Of a stretch of DNA of 44,738 nucleotides, positions 24,461 to 33,240 are shown piece by piece; the first letter of the stretch is position 1; every line of letters starts with the position of its first letter. The notes beneath the pieces are model-generated. The model saw only the letters and a list, made by a program, of their open reading frames with translations. It did no database searches and was not told where the DNA came from. Location of the stretch: the NCBI GenBank assembly GCA_949282275.1, contig CASDOO010000019.1:1-44738 (forward strand), given 5' to 3'. The position numbers and the translations under genes are program-made. This stretch comes from an uncultured Bacillota bacterium (GTDB lineage: Bacteria > Bacillota_I > Bacilli_A > RFN20 > CAG-288).

Positions 24461-24994
24461 TCAGTAATAGATGGAGGCCTTCAGTTGATCCAGCCTCTCC
24501 TTTCCAAGAAGGACGCCGACGATGGCAAGGGCAAAGTCGATGGAGGCGGCGCAGCTTCTTCCCGTGATGAGCTTTCCGTCGACGACGACGTACTGGTCCA
24601 TATAGGTCCCGCCGAAATCCTCGTCCATGGAAGTGAAGCAGGTATACTTCCTTCCCTTGAGGAGACCAAGGTGGCCAAGGATCGTCGGGCCGGCGCAGAT
24701 GGCGGCGACGTACTTTCCCTTTTCGAAGAAGGCCTTCACCATGGAAAGGAAGGAAGGATCCCTTTCCTCGACCTGGTATTCCGGGCCGCCAGGAATGATA
24801 AGCATGTCGTATTCCTCGGGATGGACATCCTTGAGGGGAATGAGATTGGTCACGTCGACGCCATAGCGACCTTTCGCGCCATCCGAGTAGAGGGAAGCAA
24901 AGGTGACGTCAAGACCGGCCCTCCTGAGAATGGCAAGGGCGCCGATGGCTTCGACTTCCTCGAACCCGTCCGTCACGGTCATCAAGAGTTTCAT
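24461..24994 (-). CDS. DJ-1/PfpI family protein
   Basis: 177 residues, usual for the DJ-1 subfamily. Seen: MTVTDGFEEVEA, which supplies the conserved Glu next to the active site; IIPGGPEY; and AICAGPTILG, with the nucleophilic Cys (about residue 100) at the elbow. Close relatives are described as deglycases, glyoxalases or chaperones; no choice is possible here. First gene of a - strand operon with CvpA and the kinase-like protein. AAGGAGG stands nine bases before ATG, divergent from aguA. Confidence 0.9.
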   Translation of the reverse strand: MKLLMTVTDGFEEVEAIGALAILRRAGLDVTFASLYSDGAKGRYGVDVTNLIPLKDVHPEEYDMLIIPGGPEYQVEERDPSFLSMVKAFFEKGKYVAAICAGPTILGHLGLLKGRKYTCFTSMDEDFGGTYMDQYVVVDGKLITGRSCAASIDFALAIVGVLLGKERLDQLKASIYY

Positions 24995-25064
24995 CGTTTC
25001 TTTTTCCTCCTTGGCGAACTTCGTGTATTATTATATTTCCGACATATTCAAAGGACAAAAAGAA

Positions 25065-26198
25065 ATGCCAGCAATCGAAAAAGACCGGACGTCCTCCTTG
25101 GGCTATTCTCTCCCCTTCGAGGGGGAGGAGCATCTTGCGACAATCATTCTCCTTCCCTATAGGAAGGACACCTGGCGCAAGGAAGCGCAGCCTGCCTTAG
25201 ATGCCTTCTTTAGCGTCGTCGACGCAATCCGCCACCACGAAAGGGTGGTATTGGGAATCGATCCTTCGATCGACTATCGTATCGTCCGTCGTTTCCAGCT
25301 TCCGAACGTCACCATCCTCCGCACGCCCTATGATGACAGCTGGGCCAGGGACAACACGCCGATCTTCCTCAGGAAGGACGAGGAACTCTTGGGCGTGGAC
25401 TTCGGCTTCAATGCCTGGGGCGGGGAATACGATGGCCTCTATGAGGACTATGCCAAGGACAACGCCCTATCGCGGAACATCCTCCTGGAGCTGAGGATCC
25501 CGCGCCTTGCAAAAAAGGACTTCATCCTCGAGGGCGGTTCCATCCTCAGTGACGGAAGGAAGACCCTCCTCACGACCGAGGAATGCCTCCTCTCCAAGGG
25601 CAGGAATCCCTCGCTTTCGAAGGCTGAGATCGAGAAGGTACTGAAGGATACCCTCCAGGTCGAAAATGTCATCTTCCTTCCCTATGGCCTTTACGGTGAC
25701 GAGACGGATGGCCATGTCGACAACATCGCTTCCTTCCTTTCCGAGGACACGATTGTCCTTTCCATAGCGATGGATGATGAAGACCCGCAATACGAACGTT
25801 CCATTGCCGACAGGAAAGTCCTTCTGGAAGCCGTCGATGCGACAGGAAGGAAATACAATATCGTCGAGCTTCCCCTTCCTTCGCCCCTCTATTTGACAAA
25901 GGAAGAGGAGGACGGCCTCGTCCCCAACGACAAGGCCGTCCTTCGCAAAGAAGGAAGACGTCTTGCCGCAAGCTATGCCAACCTCTACCAAGGCAAGGAT
26001 TTCGTCCTCGTGCCCCAGTTCGGCGTCGAGGAAGACCAGGAAGCCTTAAGGATCCTCTCTTCCTTCTATGAGGGAAAGAAGAAGGTCTATCCCATCGCCT
26101 CCAGGGAGATTCTCCTCGGTGGCGGAAACATCCATTGCATCACGAAGGAAATCCCACAGTCCACCCTCTACCAGATCGAACCGGAGGAAACGAAATGA
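25065..26198 (+). CDS. aguA: Agmatine deiminase
   Basis: 377 residues from ATG 25065, which has AAAGGA upstream; an in-frame extension would run into the divergent gene. It converts agmatine to N-carbamoylputrescine and ammonia. Porphyromonas-type peptidyl-arginine deiminase fold: DDSWARDNTPIF, FILEGGSI, GDETDGHVDNIA, with catalytic Asp/His, and GGGNIHCIT near the C-terminus with the catalytic Cys. The stop overlaps the aguB start (ATGA). The pair completes a route from agmatine to putrescine. No arginine decarboxylase is in the window, so agmatine may be imported. Confidence 0.95.
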   Translation: MPAIEKDRTSSLGYSLPFEGEEHLATIILLPYRKDTWRKEAQPALDAFFSVVDAIRHHERVVLGIDPSIDYRIVRRFQLPNVTILRTPYDDSWARDNTPIFLRKDEELLGVDFGFNAWGGEYDGLYEDYAKDNALSRNILLELRIPRLAKKDFILEGGSILSDGRKTLLTTEECLLSKGRNPSLSKAEIEKVLKDTLQVENVIFLPYGLYGDETDGHVDNIASFLSEDTIVLSIAMDDEDPQYERSIADRKVLLEAVDATGRKYNIVELPLPSPLYLTKEEEDGLVPNDKAVLRKEGRRLAASYANLYQGKDFVLVPQFGVEEDQEALRILSSFYEGKKKVYPIASREILLGGGNIHCITKEIPQSTLYQIEPEETK

Positions 26199-27061
26199 CA
26201 CGCATTGCCGCGACGCAGTTTGCCTCGCTTCATGACTACGACCAGAACATAAAGAAGGCCGTCGAGATCGTCCGCAAGGCCAAAAGCATGGGGGCGGACA
26301 TCGTCCTTCTCCAGGAGCTTTTCCAACGGGACTACTTCTGCCAGGAAGAGGACTATTCCTTCTTCGACTATGCCGAGGAAAGGAAGGAGAGCAAGACCCT
26401 TGCCCTCTTCCAGAGGCTTGCCAAGGAAGAGGATGTCGTCCTTCCCGTCTCCTTCTTCGAGAGGGACGGAAACAGCTATTACAATTCCCTTGTCTGCTTC
26501 GACAGGGACGGGACGGATCTTGGCCTCTACAGGAAGAGCCACATCCCGACAGGCCACTGCTACGAGGAGAAGTTCTACTTCCGTCCGGGCGATACCGGAT
26601 TCCAAGTCTTCCATACCAAGAAGGACGGAAACCTTGGCGTTGCCATCTGCTGGGACCAATGGTTCCTCGAGACGGGACGCATCCTTGCCCTGAAGGGCGC
26701 GGACTATCTCTTCTTCCCGACCGCCATCGGCTCGGAACCCGTCCTCAAGAGGGACACCTCCGTCCATTGGACGAACGCCATCTGCGGGCAGGCGGCGCTC
26801 AACATCCTTCCCGCCATTGCCTCAAACCGCATCGGCACGGAGAAGACGAAGGATTCCTCGATGACCTTCTTCGGAACCTCCCTTCTTGTCAACGAGGAAG
26901 GAACGATATTGCAAAAAGGAAGCCGGAACAGGGAGGAAATCCTTCTTGCCGACTTCGATGTTGAAGAGATAAGACGGAAGAGAAGGACATGGGGCATCTA
27001 TCGCGACAGGAGGACGGACCTCTATGGCGACATCCTCACGTCCGGAAAGGAGGAAAAGTAG
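26195..27061 (+). CDS. aguB: N-carbamoylputrescine amidase
   Basis: 288 residues from ATG 26195, overlapping the aguA stop by four bases. Nitrilase superfamily enzyme that hydrolyses N-carbamoylputrescine to putrescine, CO2 and ammonia. Catalytic triad visible: Glu in LLQELFQ, Lys in YRKSHIP, Cys in VAICWDQWF. The GHCYEEKFYFRPGD segment is typical of AguB. Full length. Confidence 0.95.
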   Translation: MTRIAATQFASLHDYDQNIKKAVEIVRKAKSMGADIVLLQELFQRDYFCQEEDYSFFDYAEERKESKTLALFQRLAKEEDVVLPVSFFERDGNSYYNSLVCFDRDGTDLGLYRKSHIPTGHCYEEKFYFRPGDTGFQVFHTKKDGNLGVAICWDQWFLETGRILALKGADYLFFPTAIGSEPVLKRDTSVHWTNAICGQAALNILPAIASNRIGTEKTKDSSMTFFGTSLLVNEEGTILQKGSRNREEILLADFDVEEIRRKRRTWGIYRDRRTDLYGDILTSGKEEK

Positions 27062-27062
27062 C

Positions 27063-27827
27063 ATGCGTTTCATCTCGTTCAACGTCAATTCGATCAATGC
27101 CTATCTCAAGAAGGGCCTCGTCGAGCAGGTCATGCAATACGATCCCGACCTCCTTGGCATCGAGGAACTCAAGCTCACGGAGGCGGAGCACAAGGACTTC
27201 CCCTTCCAGCCTGAGGGCTATGAACCCTACTGGACCGTCAGCAAGACGAAGAAGGGCTATGCCGGGACGGCCATCCTGACGAAGAAGAAGCCCCTTTCCG
27301 TCCACTATGGCCTCTTGGAAGAGAAATACGACGACGAGGGCCGGGCGACGACCTTGGAGTTCGAGGATTTCTACTATGTCAATCTCTACACCCCCAATTC
27401 GGGCGAGGAACTCAAGAGGCTTTCCTACCGCATGGTCTACGAGGACGATTTGAAGGCCTACCTGAAGACCTTGATGGCCAAGAAGGGCGTCATCGTCAGC
27501 GGCGACCTCAACGTGGCAAACGAGCCCATCGACCTGAAGAATCCTTCCTCCAACCACCATTCCGCCGGCTTCACCGACGAGGAGAGGGCGAAGTTCAAGG
27601 AACTGCTTGCGATCGGCCTGAGGGATGCCTTCCGCGAGCTTCATCCCGAGGAGCGGAAATACTCCTACTGGTCCTACTTCCGTCAGGCCAGGAAGACCAA
27701 CGCCGGCTGGCGCATCGACTACTTCCTCGTGAGCGAGGATCTCTTCGGAAAGGTAAGGAATGCCGAGATCCTCAACGATGTGTTCGGAAGCGACCACTGT
27801 CCGGTCCTGCTGGACATCGATTTGTAA
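27063..27827 (+). CDS. xth: Exodeoxyribonuclease III (AP endonuclease)
   Basis: 254 residues from ATG 27063, one base after the aguB stop. Magnesium-dependent enzyme that nicks abasic sites and degrades 3' ends in base-excision repair. Seen: MRFISFNVNSIN, LLGIEELKL (metal Glu; the usual Q-E-T-K is replaced by E-E-L-K), GTAILTKK, SGDLNVANEPID, GWRIDYFLVS and the closing GSDHCPVLLDI with the catalytic Asp-His. The position behind agu genes looks like convenience rather than function. Confidence 0.95.
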   Translation: MRFISFNVNSINAYLKKGLVEQVMQYDPDLLGIEELKLTEAEHKDFPFQPEGYEPYWTVSKTKKGYAGTAILTKKKPLSVHYGLLEEKYDDEGRATTLEFEDFYYVNLYTPNSGEELKRLSYRMVYEDDLKAYLKTLMAKKGVIVSGDLNVANEPIDLKNPSSNHHSAGFTDEERAKFKELLAIGLRDAFRELHPEERKYSYWSYFRQARKTNAGWRIDYFLVSEDLFGKVRNAEILNDVFGSDHCPVLLDIDL

Positions 27828-27855
27828 GGATGTAAGCGAATACTTGCATTTTGTT

Positions 27856-27886
27856 TGCCGGCTTTGTTGTCAAGGCCGGCATTTTA
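27856..27886 (+). terminator. Terminator after xth
   Basis: TGCCGGC (27856-27862) pairs with GCCGGCA (27875-27881), followed by TTTTATATT. The tail is imperfect, so read-through is possible. Confidence 0.6.
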
Positions 27887-27895
27887 TATTATATT
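27867..27895 (+). promoter_or_regulatory. Promoter of the RNase J2-like gene
   Basis: -35 TTGTCA (27867-27872) sits in the loop of the terminator above; 17-bp spacer; -10 TATATT (27890-27895). Confidence 0.6.
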
Positions 27896-27944
27896 TAACT
27901 AACAAAAGACATTTTGTCTTGCTTGTTTCATTAGGAGCCATATC

Positions 27945-29702
27945 ATGGACAATCGCAATCAAAGCTCTTTGGAGGCGCAGAACTATGCCTCCGATATCGG
28001 AAACTATCCCATCAAGGTCGTCGCCCTCGGCGGTCTTGACGAGATGGGAAAGAACTGCTATGTCATCGAAGTCGACAACGACGCCTTCATCATCGAGGCG
28101 GGCCTGAAGTACCCCAACGCCTCCATTCCCGGCGTCGACATCATCATCCCCGACTTCGACTACATACGCACCATCGCCAAGAAGGTCCGCGCCATCCTCA
28201 TCACCCATGGCCATGACGACCAGTACGGTGCCCTCCCCTACCTCCTGAACATCGTCCGCGCCCCGATCTATGCGACGGAGACGACCATCCAGGTCATCAA
28301 GACGACCCTTTCGCCTCGCTTTAGGAAGATCGACCAGTATTCCTTCGTCAAGGTCGACCCTTCCGATACCGTCACCATCAACGGCCATGTCTTCGAGCTC
28401 TTCCAGACGACCCATTCCGTCGCCGAGAGCTTCGGCTTTGCCTTGAAGACGCGCTTCGGGAACATCGTCTACACCTCCGACTTCATGTCCGACTATTCGC
28501 CCCTCAAAGGCTTCCAGTTCGACCTCCCGAAGGTGGCAAGGCTAAGCGAGTCGGAGAAGACCTTCCTGCTCATGACCGAGTCGGAAAGCGCCGACAAGAA
28601 CGGCATCGCCTCCCCCAGGCACAAGATCACCCCGCTTGTCCAGAGCCAGTTCGAGGAGGCGACGGGAAAGACCTTTGTTTCCCTCTTCTACCAGAACTTC
28701 TACAACATCCAGGAAATCATCAACCTCGCCATCAAGTACAAGAAGAAGGTCTGCATCGCCAATCCCGACCAGATTCCCTTCTTCGACCGGATGGCGCAGA
28801 TAGGCGACCTTGTCATCCCCAACGAGATGCGCATTTCCGCCTCGGAGATTTCCCAGAACGCCAGCAAGGACGTCGTCGTCCTGGTGACGGGTAGCGGCGA
28901 CCAGCTCTACAAGTACTGCAAGGAAATCTGCTATGGCTCGGTCAACGGCATCCACGTCGACACGAAGGATACCTGGATCGATGCCGCGCCGAGCGTTCCC
29001 GGCACCGAGGTGAGCTATACCGACGCTTCCGACACCATCTTCCGCACCGACTGCAAGGTCATCACCCTCAACCGCAAGTCCCTCGTCTCCATGCATGCCC
29101 AGGAAGAAGACCTGAAGATGATGATCTCCCTCTTCCGCCCGAAATACTACATGCCCGTCAAGGGCGAGTTCCGTCTCCTCATGGCCAATGCCAAGCTTGC
29201 CATCGACCTTGGCATCGGGCTCAATCACTTCAATACCTTCGTCTACGACAACGGCATGGCCCTGGCCTTCGACAACCAGGGCAAGGTCGTCCGCAAGATG
29301 ATCGTCGTCAAGAACGGCGATGTCATGGTCGACGGGACTTCCGTCGGCGACGTCAAGGAAGCGGCGATCGACGAAAGGCAGAAGATGGCCGATGGCGGCG
29401 TCGTCCTCATCGGCATCGCCCTCTCCCTGAAGAAGAGGAAGATCGTCTGCAACCCCGACATCCAGATGCGCGGCTTCATCTATTTGCGCGACAGCGAGCC
29501 CATCGTCAACCAGATTTCCTCCCTGGCCGTCTCGACGATCAACGGCATGCTCCAGGGCGATCGGCCCTTCAGCCTGATGGACCTCGAGAAGAAGGCGGCC
29601 GACAAGGTCTCGAAGATGGTCTACAAGGCCACCAACAAGGAACCGATGATCAACGTCAAGATCATCAACGCCGACCAGCTGAGCGACATCGATCCCAGAT
29701 AA
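27945..29702 (+). CDS. rnjB: Ribonuclease J2-like protein with incomplete metal site
   Basis: 585 residues, full RNase J length: metallo-beta-lactamase, beta-CASP and C-terminal domains. RNase J enzymes are 5' exonucleases/endonucleases in mRNA turnover and rRNA maturation. The motif here is HGHDDQ (88-93) instead of HGHEDH, and the motif-C histidine of PVHGEY is Lys406 in PVKGEF. His157 (TTHSVAES) and Asp179 (TSDF) remain. Loss of these ligands is characteristic of the J2 paralogue, which usually works in complex with J1; that assignment is inference. Upstream AGGAGCC is a moderate RBS. The RNase J1 gene is not in the window. Confidence 0.85.
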   Translation: MDNRNQSSLEAQNYASDIGNYPIKVVALGGLDEMGKNCYVIEVDNDAFIIEAGLKYPNASIPGVDIIIPDFDYIRTIAKKVRAILITHGHDDQYGALPYLLNIVRAPIYATETTIQVIKTTLSPRFRKIDQYSFVKVDPSDTVTINGHVFELFQTTHSVAESFGFALKTRFGNIVYTSDFMSDYSPLKGFQFDLPKVARLSESEKTFLLMTESESADKNGIASPRHKITPLVQSQFEEATGKTFVSLFYQNFYNIQEIINLAIKYKKKVCIANPDQIPFFDRMAQIGDLVIPNEMRISASEISQNASKDVVVLVTGSGDQLYKYCKEICYGSVNGIHVDTKDTWIDAAPSVPGTEVSYTDASDTIFRTDCKVITLNRKSLVSMHAQEEDLKMMISLFRPKYYMPVKGEFRLLMANAKLAIDLGIGLNHFNTFVYDNGMALAFDNQGKVVRKMIVVKNGDVMVDGTSVGDVKEAAIDERQKMADGGVVLIGIALSLKKRKIVCNPDIQMRGFIYLRDSEPIVNQISSLAVSTINGMLQGDRPFSLMDLEKKAADKVSKMVYKATNKEPMINVKIINADQLSDIDPR

Positions 29703-29730
29703 ACAGAGCAGGGATAGAAAGGAGGCACAG

Positions 29731-30915
29731 ATGCCACTTTACCACATTCCGACGAAGGTCCTCTTCGGCTCGGGCGCCATCCATTCCCTCCACGAGCAGG
29801 AACTGCCCTTCAAGAAGGCCCTCATCGTCACCACCAACGGCAAGTCCGTCATCCAGTACGGCTATCTGGACATGGTCAGGGACGAGCTGAAGAAGGCCGG
29901 CATCGCAAGCATCGTCTTCGACAAGGTCCAGGGAAACCCGACCCATGCCGCGGTCCTTGAGGGCGCCTCTCTTGCCAAGGAGAACAGGTGCGACGTCATC
30001 GTCGGCCTTGGCGGCGGTTCGCCCATCGACACGGCAAAGGCCATCGCCTACATGGCGACCAATCCCGGGACGCTCTGGGACTATCTCAAGACCGGCTCGG
30101 GAAAGAAAAAGAGCTTTGCCAATCCGCCCTTGAAGATCATCGCCGTCAATACCACTTCCGGCACGGGAACGGAGACTGATCCGTGGTCGGTCATCACCGA
30201 CGAGGCGCTCGACGAGAAGATTGGCTGGGGACTTGAGGGTTCCTTCCCCTATATCGGCATCGACGACGTCGACATGATGCTCACCGTTCCCAAGACGCTT
30301 TCCATGTACCAGGGCTTCGATGCCTTCTTCCACCTGGCGGAGGGCTATGTCCATCCCATGGCAAGCGATCTCTCCAAGTCCCTCTCCCTCTATGGCATGT
30401 CCCTGATACGGGACTACCTTCCCAAGGTCTATCGCAATCCCGAGGACAAGGTCGCAAGAGAGAAGGTCTGCCTGGCAAGCCTTGTCGGGGGCATGGTCGA
30501 ATGCTATTCCTCCTGCACCTTCGAGCATACCCTGGAGCATGCCATCTCCTCCCTCTTCCACGACGTCATCCATGGCGCGGGCCTGATTGCCATATCCGAG
30601 GCCTACTTCAACCGCCTTGCGACCTCCAAGAAGGTCAATGCCGAGCTCATCGAGATGGCCCGCCTCTTCGATCCCAAGGCCAGGAGCGCCTTCTCCTTCG
30701 CCAATGCCCTCCACGACCTCAAGGCCAAGTGCCACGTCGGCAAGGTGGACCTGAAGTCCTTCGGCATCCTCGAGAAGGACATCAGCCGCATCGCCAAGAA
30801 GGCCCAGTCCCTCGTCGGAAACGACGGCAAGGACTTCTCCGACCCCATCAGCTATTCCTACAGGGACATCGTCAACATCCTCGAGGATTCCTATCAGGCG
30901 AAGAAGGCGAAGTGA
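29731..30915 (+). CDS. Iron-containing alcohol dehydrogenase
   Basis: 394 residues. NAD(P)-dependent group III dehydrogenase. Seen: GLGGGSPIDTAKAIA for the dinucleotide site, NTTSGTGTETDPWSVIT, and the metal ligands in GFDAFFHLAEGY (Asp and His), EHTLEHAIS and HDVIHGAGL (His). Similar sequences are annotated as butanol dehydrogenases or lactaldehyde reductases; the substrate cannot be fixed. AAAGGAGG precedes ATG 29731, 28 bases after the RNase J stop, so it is likely read from the same promoter. Confidence 0.92.
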   Translation: MPLYHIPTKVLFGSGAIHSLHEQELPFKKALIVTTNGKSVIQYGYLDMVRDELKKAGIASIVFDKVQGNPTHAAVLEGASLAKENRCDVIVGLGGGSPIDTAKAIAYMATNPGTLWDYLKTGSGKKKSFANPPLKIIAVNTTSGTGTETDPWSVITDEALDEKIGWGLEGSFPYIGIDDVDMMLTVPKTLSMYQGFDAFFHLAEGYVHPMASDLSKSLSLYGMSLIRDYLPKVYRNPEDKVAREKVCLASLVGGMVECYSSCTFEHTLEHAISSLFHDVIHGAGLIAISEAYFNRLATSKKVNAELIEMARLFDPKARSAFSFANALHDLKAKCHVGKVDLKSFGILEKDISRIAKKAQSLVGNDGKDFSDPISYSYRDIVNILEDSYQAKKAK

Positions 30916-30924
30916 TTTCAATCC

Positions 30925-30959
30925 AAAGCCCCGAAAGGACAATCCGGACGGGGCTTTTT
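30925..30959 (+). terminator. Terminator after the alcohol dehydrogenase gene
   Basis: AAAGCCCCG (30925-30933) pairs with CGGGGCTTT (30949-30957), then TT. Confidence 0.93.
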
Positions 30960-31109
30960 CGATGGCAAGGCCCGTGATCTTGAACGACATGAACACAGCT
31001 CATGGAATCCGTAGGTCTTGCCACAACGTTGATATACTTCGGATTATTATACTTTGGAGTATAACTTCTTCAAGAGTCCCACTGGGAAATAGGACATGGC
31101 TGGATTTAT

Positions 31110-31972
31110 CACGAGTTCTTCGACGGGCAAGACAACAATGCCCTCGTGACTTTCTATGCGGTGACGGGCGGCGTCCCCAAGTACATGGAAGCCTCCCATG
31201 GACGAAAGGACATTTTCGAGGCAATCGAGAAGGACGTGCTCAACTCGCAAAGCTTCCTTTACGAGGAACCCTATTTCCTTTTGCAGAAGGAGGTCCGCGA
31301 AATCGGAAGCTATTTTTCCCTTATCCGCTCCATCGCAATGGGAAATCGGAAGCTTTCGAGCCTGGCGGCAGATCTCGGCGTCAAGCAGACGAACCTTACG
31401 AAGTACCTGAAAGTCTTGATGGACCTGGATTTAATCGAGCGCGAGGTTCCCGTCACGGAAATCGCTCCCGAAAAAAGCAAGAGCGGACTCTACAGGATCA
31501 CGGACAACTTCATCGCCTTTTGGTTCCGGTTCGTCTATCCCTATCGTGCCTACCTCGAAAAAGGCGAGACGGACTTCGTTTTGTCGCAAATCCGAAAGGG
31601 ATTCGTAACGAACCATGTCGCCTTCGTCTACAAGGACATCTGCCGTGAAAGAATGTGGGATCTCTCTTCCGCCGGAACATGGGATTTCCGCTTCGACAAG
31701 GTGGGAAGGTATTGGGGAAGCAAGGCGGATGAGACGGACATCGTTGCCATCGTTACGGCCGGCGCAAATCTCATCCTTGGCGAATGCAAGTATACTACCT
31801 CCCCAAAGGGCCTATCCGTTCTCCATGCCTTGAAGGAAAATCCGAACCCCTGATGAAACTCACAAACACAAAGAAGGGCCACTACGTTCTCTTCAGCACG
31901 AAAGGCTTCACCAAGGGATTGAAGGACGCGGCGAAATCCGAACCAGGCATTACCCTCATCGACAGTCTCTGA
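31110..31972 (+). pseudogene. Remnant of a DUF234-type archaeal-style ATPase
   Basis: Only the C-terminal half survives: FFDGQDNN, then TFYAVTGGVPKYME, a wHTH region (NRKLSSLAADLGVKQTNLTKYL), and the DUF234 nuclease-like tail (LYRITDNFIAFWFRFVYP, LGECKYTTSPKG). The P-loop half that should precede it is missing; upstream bases carry stops in all frames. Near 31838-31845 one A appears lost from GAAAAA, so the frame stops at 31855, while the true tail (MKLTNTKKGHYVLFSTKGF) continues in another frame to 31972. The nearest start-like codon (GTG 31146) has no RBS. These ATPases are often mobile or duplicated; this copy is dead. Confidence 0.85.
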
Positions 31973-32002
31973 CAGAGACAAGCAACGGCCAAACCAGGCA
32001 AG

Positions 32003-32033
32003 AAAAAAGGGACCGTCAATCCGTATCGGTCCC
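32003..32033 (-). terminator. Terminator of deoC
   Basis: On the - strand GGGACCG pairs with CGGTCCC (32009-32015, 32027-32033) and is followed by six Ts (32003-32008). Confidence 0.85.
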
Positions 32034-32066
32034 TCCTATGTAAATGAGTTCTGCTTTTCCTGCTGT

Positions 32067-32711
32067 CTACTCGCCGGAGACAAGTTCCTTGCCGCGGCTT
32101 GTCCCGATGCGGGTCGCACCGGCCTTGACCATCGCAAGCATCGTTTCCCTGTCCCTTATGCCGCCTGCGGCCTTGACGCCCATCTCTTCTCCGACAGTCC
32201 TGCGCATGAGGGCGACATCCTCGGCCTTGGCGCCCCACTTGGAGAAGCCCGTGGACGTCTTGACGAAGTCGGCACCGGCCCTCTTGGCAAGAAGACAGGC
32301 CCTTTCCTTTTCCGCGTCGGTAAGAAGGCAGCATTCGATGATGACCTTGAGGAGGTTGCCTTTGCAGGCTTCCTTGATGGCACGGATCTCGTTTTCGACA
32401 TAGTCGTCCTTTCCGTCCTTGAGGGCGGAGACGTTGATGACCATGTCCACCTCGTCGGCACCGTTGGCGATGGCGTCTTCCGTCTCGAAGACCTTGCTCT
32501 TTGTCGTCATTGCCCCGAGAGGAAAGCCGATGACGGTGCAGACCTTGACGTCGCTTCCCTCAAGGATCGCCTTTGCCGTCCTGATGAAGCAGGGGTTGAT
32601 GCAGACGGAAGCGAAATGATGTTCGAGGGCTTCCCTGCAGAGCGCCTCGATCTGCTCCTTCCTGGCATCGGGAGCAAGAAGGGTCGAATCGATCAGACGA
32701 TTGTATTCCAT
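32067..32711 (-). CDS. deoC: Deoxyribose-phosphate aldolase
   Basis: 214 residues, usual length. It cleaves 2-deoxyribose 5-phosphate to acetaldehyde and glyceraldehyde 3-phosphate, salvaging deoxynucleoside sugars. Seen: [53 protein letters not shown] with the Schiff-base Lys (about 150), and VKAAGGIRD with the second active-site Lys. Stands alone with GAGG upstream and its own terminator. Fits with the nucleoside importer of this window, though the deo phosphorylases are absent. Confidence 0.96.
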   Translation of the reverse strand: MEYNRLIDSTLLAPDARKEQIEALCREALEHHFASVCINPCFIRTAKAILEGSDVKVCTVIGFPLGAMTTKSKVFETEDAIANGADEVDMVINVSALKDGKDDYVENEIRAIKEACKGNLLKVIIECCLLTDAEKERACLLAKRAGADFVKTSTGFSKWGAKAEDVALMRRTVGEEMGVKAAGGIRDRETMLAMVKAGATRIGTSRGKELVSGE

Positions 32712-32782
32712 GGTTTGTTTACCTCGTGCCTATTCTAGCATATCCCATGGTCTTTTTTTCGCATTTTATCCTTGTCCATCCC

Positions 32783-32811
32783 TTGAAAGCATGGACCTTC
32801 TTTGCTATAAT
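32783..32811 (+). promoter_or_regulatory. Promoter of rpsT
   Basis: -35 TTGAAA (32783-32788), 17-bp spacer, -10 TATAAT (32806-32811). Confidence 0.8.
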
Positions 32812-32860
32812 TCTTAATCGCTGTCAATCATAAACAGAGAAAGTCACAGGAGATTTCAGA

Positions 32861-33163
32861 ATGGCTAACATCAAGTCGCAGAAAAAGAGAATCCTCATCG
32901 CCGAGAAGAGAAGGATGGCCAACGCTTCCTTCAAGTCCAAGATGAGGACCGCCATCAAGAAGGTCAAGGTCAACGTCGAGAAGAAGGATCTCGAGGCCGC
33001 CAAGGAAAGCCTCAAGGTCGCTTTCTCCCTCATGGACAAGGCCATCAAGGGCAACATCCAGCACAAGAACTGGGTTGCCAACCACAAGAGTCAGCTCAGC
33101 AACCTGGTCAATGCCCTCGAGAAGGAGCTTTCCGCTCCCCAGGCCGAGGCTAGCCAGGCCTAA
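32861..33163 (+). CDS. rpsT: 30S ribosomal protein S20
   Basis: 100 residues, basic and helical. MANIKSQKKRILIAEKRR is the canonical S20 start; GNIQHKNWVANHKSQL corresponds to the conserved C-terminal K-N-A-A-R-KSRL region, here divergent. It is about 12-15 residues longer than usual, with an Ala/Gln/Glu-rich acidic tail (SAPQAEASQA). AGGAG stands nine bases before the ATG. Monocistronic, between a strong promoter and terminator, next to holA as in many Bacillota (there often convergent). Confidence 0.96.
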   Translation: MANIKSQKKRILIAEKRRMANASFKSKMRTAIKKVKVNVEKKDLEAAKESLKVAFSLMDKAIKGNIQHKNWVANHKSQLSNLVNALEKELSAPQAEASQA

Positions 33164-33203
33164 GGAAGAAGACTTCCTCTCTGTTTAGACTATAGCTAAG
33201 GAA

Positions 33204-33233
33204 AAGACCGGGCGATGATCCCGGCCTTTTTTT
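33204..33233. terminator. Bidirectional terminator of rpsT and holA
   Basis: CCGGG/CCCGG core extended by AAG/CTT across one A-C mismatch; seven Ts on the + strand, four on the - strand. Confidence 0.8.
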
Positions 33234-33240
33234 CGTTTCC

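Noticed and set aside
23713..24567. 284-codon + strand frame opposite the CvpA gene
   Set aside because: Highly charged artefact antisense to a membrane protein; no RBS.
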